In this document: in pieces, positions 62,396-64,000 of the stretch
Numbering within the stretch: position 1 is the first letter of the stretch
Layout: each line of letters opens with the position of its first letter
NCBI GenBank assembly: GCA_009917695.1
Contig: JAACJG010000005.1
Span: 1-64,000 of the forward strand
Length of the DNA stretch: 64,000 nucleotides
Reading direction: 5' to 3'
From: Candidatus Rifleibacterium amylolyticum
GTDB lineage: Bacteria > Muiribacteriota > Ozemobacteria > Ozemobacterales > Ozemobacteraceae
Notes under the pieces: generated by a model
The model's database searches: none
What the model saw: the letters and a program-made list of their open reading frames with translations, nothing else
What the model was told of the DNA's origin: nothing
Program-made: the position numbers and the translations under genes

Positions 62396-63094
62396 ATGGG
62401 AGAAGTAACACAAGACCTGGGCCGAATCCAGAAAATTCTGGAAAACGGGAACTATGAAGAGGCTCGCCCGATGCTCAAGGAATACCTTGCCGGCAACCCC
62501 AATGATCCGCTTGCCATAAGACTTTATGGCAACACCTATGCCTACACAGGTTTTCTCGGCAAAGCCAAAAAAATCTGGCACGACGGGCTGCGCAAATTCC
62601 CGGAAAACGTCGACCTGCTCTATAATTATGCGCTGGCTCACTATCTCCAGGGGAATCTTTTCCACGCCAGGCGTTACTGGAAAAAAGCCCTGAAATTCGC
62701 TCCCGAAGATTCAGAAATCTATTTCAATCTTGGCCAGATCGCCCGCGACGAAGGACGCCTCAAGCGTGCGGTCAATTACTGGCGCAAAGCTCTGCAGTTC
62801 AAGCCAGACAACGTTGAAGTGATGAATAACATTGGCGTTGCTTATGCTACTTTGCGCAGTTTTGGCAAAGCCGCAACCTGGTATAAAAAAGCTGTAAAGG
62901 CCGATGAAAATTACGCTCTCGCCCATTTCAATCTCGCCAACGCCCTGTTTGAAACCGGGGAGTTCGAAAATTCGCAGAAACACGCAGAAGCAGCAGCCAG
63001 GCTCGATCCGGCGGCACACATGGAAACAGTGTCCCTGCTTCTTCGCAAAATCAAGGACAAACTGGCGGGCAGCAGCTCACCAAGCGCGGCCTGA
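62396..63094 (+). CDS. TPR protein
   Basis: A 232-residue soluble protein built of tetratricopeptide repeats: NYEEARPMLKEYLAGNPNDPLA, GFLGKAKKIWHDGLRKFPENVDL, NLFHARRYWKKALKFAPEDSE, RLKRAVNYWRKALQFKPDNVE and SFGKAATWYKKAVKADENYA. No signal peptide or enzyme domain is present, so an adaptor role is likely. A GGAAAGGA ribosome site precedes the ATG. It converges on the MerR-like gene with 2 bases between stops. Confidence 0.88.
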   Translation: MGEVTQDLGRIQKILENGNYEEARPMLKEYLAGNPNDPLAIRLYGNTYAYTGFLGKAKKIWHDGLRKFPENVDLLYNYALAHYLQGNLFHARRYWKKALKFAPEDSEIYFNLGQIARDEGRLKRAVNYWRKALQFKPDNVEVMNNIGVAYATLRSFGKAATWYKKAVKADENYALAHFNLANALFETGEFENSQKHAEAAARLDPAAHMETVSLLLRKIKDKLAGSSSPSAA

Positions 63095-63096
63095 AG

Positions 63097-63618
63097 TTAA
63101 TTTACCAGCTGATCGTCGAGGTCTTCCTCGTCGTTCTCGGCACTCTGCCGTAGATGGCTCATCAGAGCCAGCTCACGATTACGCAGGGTGCTGAGTTCTT
63201 TTTCAAGCGTAATGTTTTTGGCCTGAGAAATGTTGAGCTCTTTGACGAGGTGATCGTATTTGAGCATCAGGGCACGCAGCTGAACCTGCAGAGTCTCTGC
63301 TTCAGCTGAAACGGCGTCGAAGGCGGTGAGCAGTCTCTCACAGGCGTTTTCAGGCTGATCAACATCTTTAAGCTCGGGCGTTTTGATCAGTTCGCAGGCG
63401 GCAAACGAACTCAAGGTTCCGCCCTTTTCAAGCTGACTTATGAACAGAAGCCGCCGAAACGATACTTCATCGAGGAACACTTCTTTTTTGCCATTGCCGC
63501 GATCTTCGCGATCAACATTCAGGTAATGGCTGTTCTGCCTGATCAGCTTTTGTATCTCTGACGGGCTAATATCAATGATCTTCTGAATCTGATCGATAGA
63601 GTATCTTTTTTCTTTCAT
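63097..63618 (-). CDS. MerR-like winged-helix DNA-binding protein with coiled coil
   Basis: A 173-residue protein. Residues 1-75 resemble the MerR/excisionase winged helix (RYSIDQIQKIIDISPSEIQKL, VDREDRGNGKKEVFLDEV). Residues 95-160 form a coiled coil (LQVQLRALMLKYDHLVKELN), the usual MerR dimerisation form. No Cys effector site is seen at the C-terminus (DDEEDLDDQ-type acidic tail), so it is not a classical metal sensor. The target is unknown. An AGGAAAGGG ribosome site precedes the start. Confidence 0.75.
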   Translation of the reverse strand: MKEKRYSIDQIQKIIDISPSEIQKLIRQNSHYLNVDREDRGNGKKEVFLDEVSFRRLLFISQLEKGGTLSSFAACELIKTPELKDVDQPENACERLLTAFDAVSAEAETLQVQLRALMLKYDHLVKELNISQAKNITLEKELSTLRNRELALMSHLRQSAENDEEDLDDQLVN

Positions 63619-63759
63619 CGGCCCTTTCCTGCGAAGTAAATTTGCACTATCTATCGTAAGAGCCGGTCAATTTTGTAAGGATTTTTTTGTCAGGCATCAA
63701 AAAATAGACGCCAGAACTCAAAAAAAGTTAAACAGGGGGATTTGTCGCAAAGAACTTTG

Positions 63760-64000
63760 TCAGTCCGGGCGCTTTACCAGGAGGCGTTCAACCTCTGAAC
63801 CGGGTTCTTTCATTCCAATCGAATCGGGATAAATGGCAGTGACTCGATACGTTCCGATTGAACTGCCAACCGAAACAGACAGCTCGTTGCTGTTGTATTT
63901 TACCAGCGCTGATCCGCCTGAGCCGGATGAATATACCTGAAGCAGCTCAAGATATTCGCCACCGGCGAATTTAACGACCTGTACGTTATTGATTACCGAA
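63760..64000 (-). CDS. C-terminal end of a gene cut by the window edge
   Basis: The minus strand is open from the window edge to a TGA at 63760-63762. It gives 79 codons (VINNVQVVKFAGGEYLELLQ, then SGSGGSALVKYNSNELSVSV, ending ERLLVKRPD). The alternating beta-type, Gly/Ser-rich sequence looks like an Ig-like or carbohydrate-binding C-terminal domain. No start is visible because the gene continues past 64000. The 141-base gap before the MerR-like gene holds that gene's promoter. Confidence 0.65.
   Translation of the reverse strand, partial: SVINNVQVVKFAGGEYLELLQVYSSGSGGSALVKYNSNELSVSVGSSIGTYRVTAIYPDSIGMKEPGSEVERLLVKRPD

Overview
The window is about 50% GC and densely coded on both strands, with no rRNA, tRNA, CRISPR array or phage module that I could recognise. 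It looks like chromosomal DNA of an uncultured, Gram-negative-type bacterium. It has type IV pilus/type II secretion pseudopilins, several PilT-like ATPases, long HEAT/TPR proteins, many Sec signal peptides, a Pkn-type kinase, radical SAM genes and large secreted proteins. That mix would fit a deep-branching lineage such as Candidatus Riflebacteria/Ozemobacteria, but this assignment is inference and was not tested.

Layout. 1-12.1 kb (minus strand): an EF-hand/membrane protein with a LysM-SGNH hydrolase; a GH13 amylase coupled to a MATE exporter; a Sel1-repeat protein with an S9 peptidase; a secreted homologue of animal-type protein-arginine deiminase (PAD); and a VOC protein. 12.3-16.4 kb (plus): a soluble hybrid histidine kinase and two GNAT acetyltransferases. 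16.3-23.9 kb: a decaying defence island. It holds a broken DUF1016 nuclease and a type I Wadjet locus (jetA truncated, jetB intact, jetC with an amber stop, jetD intact), bracketed by two directly repeated toxin-antitoxin remnants. 24-33 kb: a 1287-residue lectin-like secreted protein, an Orn/Lys/Arg decarboxylase, a Gly/Ala-rich secreted protein and a divergent SelO-like pseudokinase. 33-37.4 kb (plus): three radical SAM genes (B12-type, Elp3/RaSEA-like, B12-type) behind a small secreted protein. 37.7-40.6 kb: a MITE-like element, a membrane Ser/Thr kinase and a nonsense-interrupted zinc-ribbon protein.

40.7-50.7 kb is the most distinctive block. Two pseudopilins, four PilT-like ATPases (two canonical, two with eroded ATPase motifs) and a HEAT+TPR protein lie on the minus strand. 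A second HEAT+TPR protein and a DUF4177 protein are divergent from them. No PilB, PilC or secretin is present. 50.7-64 kb is mostly housekeeping: recG, rsmD, recD2, moeA, a thioredoxin-like protein with an ArsP-type permease, a TPR protein, a MerR-like protein, and a truncated gene at the edge.

Two patterns cut across the window. First, several genes have a sigma-70-type -10 box exactly 6 nt before the start codon and no Shine-Dalgarno sequence, which predicts leaderless mRNAs (12046, 47958, 56711, 56799, 58860; weaker at 29879). Second, four genes carry a single in-frame stop where family homology continues, three of them in the defence island.
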